NCBI GenBank assembly: GCA_045615765.1
Contig: JAZLFM010000019.1
Coordinates: forward strand, 1 to 64,000
Length of the DNA stretch: 64,000 bases
Direction: 5' to 3'
From: UBA1715 sp045615765
Lineage (GTDB): Bacteria > Bacteroidota > Bacteroidia > Bacteroidales > UBA1715
Positions 63,351 through 64,000 of the stretch are shown one piece after another (the first letter of the stretch is position 1; each line of letters opens with the position of its first letter). Both the position numbers and the translations under genes were made by a program. Below the pieces are notes generated by a model. That model did not search any database. It saw nothing but the letters and a program-made list of their open reading frames with translations, and was not told the origin of the DNA.

Positions 63351-63971
63351 TTAAAATTTCTGAACAAGTTTTAGTTGAGTTGTCACATATTGCACACGAC
63401 CACCTATAAACGATGGGGTTCCTATTGTGTAATCAGCACTTAATCCTAAACCAAATCCGCCAAACATTTTGTATAGCTGTAATCCAAACTTTCCACCAAT
63501 TTGCAAATAACCTACCGGTTCAAACACTATATTGTCTATCGTAACTGCAGGATCTTTATACACACCAACAACCAATTCATCATAGCTTTCGATAAAAAAG
63601 CCACTGTTCCCTAGTTCAAGACCTTCGACAAATCCTATTCCTATATTGTAACATCTCGATCCTTTTGCCTCTCCATTGGCAAAATATTTACCGGTAAGAT
63701 CTAAATACTCATTAAGAGTTTCGTTCAAAACAATCTTATCGTATTGGAAGCCATACATATTTATGTCTGTTTTCAAGCCAAAATTTGGCGTAAAATTTCG
63801 TTGGAAAGACAAGCCGTATGCCGGGCCCGGATTATTTTCATACTCCATAACACTTATAGGAGCAACTACACCAAATTGTTCACAAATAACATTTTTCGGA
63901 CTTTCTTTTTTTTGAGCAAAACAGCTCGTACCTGCCAATAACACGGCAACAACCAAGAATACTTTTTTCAT
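63351..63971 (-). CDS. Outer-membrane beta-barrel protein
   Basis: This 206-residue protein has a signal peptide (MKKVFLVVAVLLAGTSCFAQ) and a series of alternating strands (YGLSFQRNFTPNFGLKTDI, FGGFGLGLSADYTIG, TTQLKLVQKF) ending in Phe, as in small barrels of the OmpW/OmpA-barrel type. No specific family was recognised. The ATG at 63971 is 29 nt from the window edge, so its promoter is mostly outside. It is probably cotranscribed with the lipoprotein downstream. Confidence 0.82.
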   Translation of the reverse strand: MKKVFLVVAVLLAGTSCFAQKKESPKNVICEQFGVVAPISVMEYENNPGPAYGLSFQRNFTPNFGLKTDINMYGFQYDKIVLNETLNEYLDLTGKYFANGEAKGSRCYNIGIGFVEGLELGNSGFFIESYDELVVGVYKDPAVTIDNIVFEPVGYLQIGGKFGLQLYKMFGGFGLGLSADYTIGTPSFIGGRVQYVTTQLKLVQKF

Positions 63972-64000
63972 AAATTCAATGTTTATTTGTTCTTATTTTA

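Overview
The window reads as chromosomal DNA of an AT-rich member of the Bacteroidota, most likely Bacteroidales. The evidence is type IX secretion cargo ending in CHU_C (gliding-motility C-terminal) domains, a GldH lipoprotein and a GldN-like lipoprotein, Bacteroidota-type promoters (TTTG, 16-18 nt, TAnnTTTG), the PhoH-purC and outer-membrane-protein/glnK/amtB gene orders, and a small membrane gene in front of mutL. No prophage, CRISPR array or insertion sequence is visible.

Layout. 1-3510 holds the N-terminal 1170 codons of a secreted giant protein (RCC1-like propeller plus Ig-like modules) that runs off the left edge. 3.5-4.0 kb is a repeat-rich spacer. 4.0-12.5 kb has a PurF homologue that has lost its glutaminase nucleophile, then a forward operon: small membrane protein, mutL, an active-looking rhomboid, a rhomboid lacking its catalytic His, a membrane-anchored EEP phosphatase/nuclease, and uvrB. 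12.7-23.4 kb is one 3559-residue adhesin. 23.6-30.1 kb is housekeeping: DUF4837 lipoprotein, UbiA-type prenyltransferase, gldH, SAM hydrolase, phoH, purC, 5-formyl-THF cyclo-ligase and a lysozyme-like protein. 30.1-32.6 kb encodes two paralogous macro-like (A1S_2505-type) domains, one fused to a VWA domain, with an NrtR-like Nudix regulator between them. 32.9-37.7 kb is a 1598-residue PKD adhesin. 37.7-42.1 kb is a thiamine operon (thiS, thiE, thiG, thiF, thiH, tenI-like) behind a TPP riboswitch. 42.3-45.2 kb is an ammonium operon (outer-membrane protein, glnK, amtB) with a long structured leader. 45.2-55.2 kb carries rsmE, tig, tRNA-Leu(UAG), ligA, dprA, a GldN-like lipoprotein, ychF, a TRIC channel and purE.

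56.0-62.3 kb is an accessory island: a PD-(D/E)XK protein, a one-polypeptide restriction-modification-like enzyme, a YhcG/DUF1016 nuclease, a frameshifted FtsK-like ATPase, and two unclassified structured small RNAs on the minus strand, each ending in an intrinsic terminator. A lipoprotein and an outer-membrane protein close the window.

The most interesting candidates are the two small RNAs of the island, the VWA/macro-like/NrtR cluster, the PurF homologue without Cys, and two classes of dispersed palindromes that occur together at two distant sites. All functional statements rest on motif reading; no database search was run.
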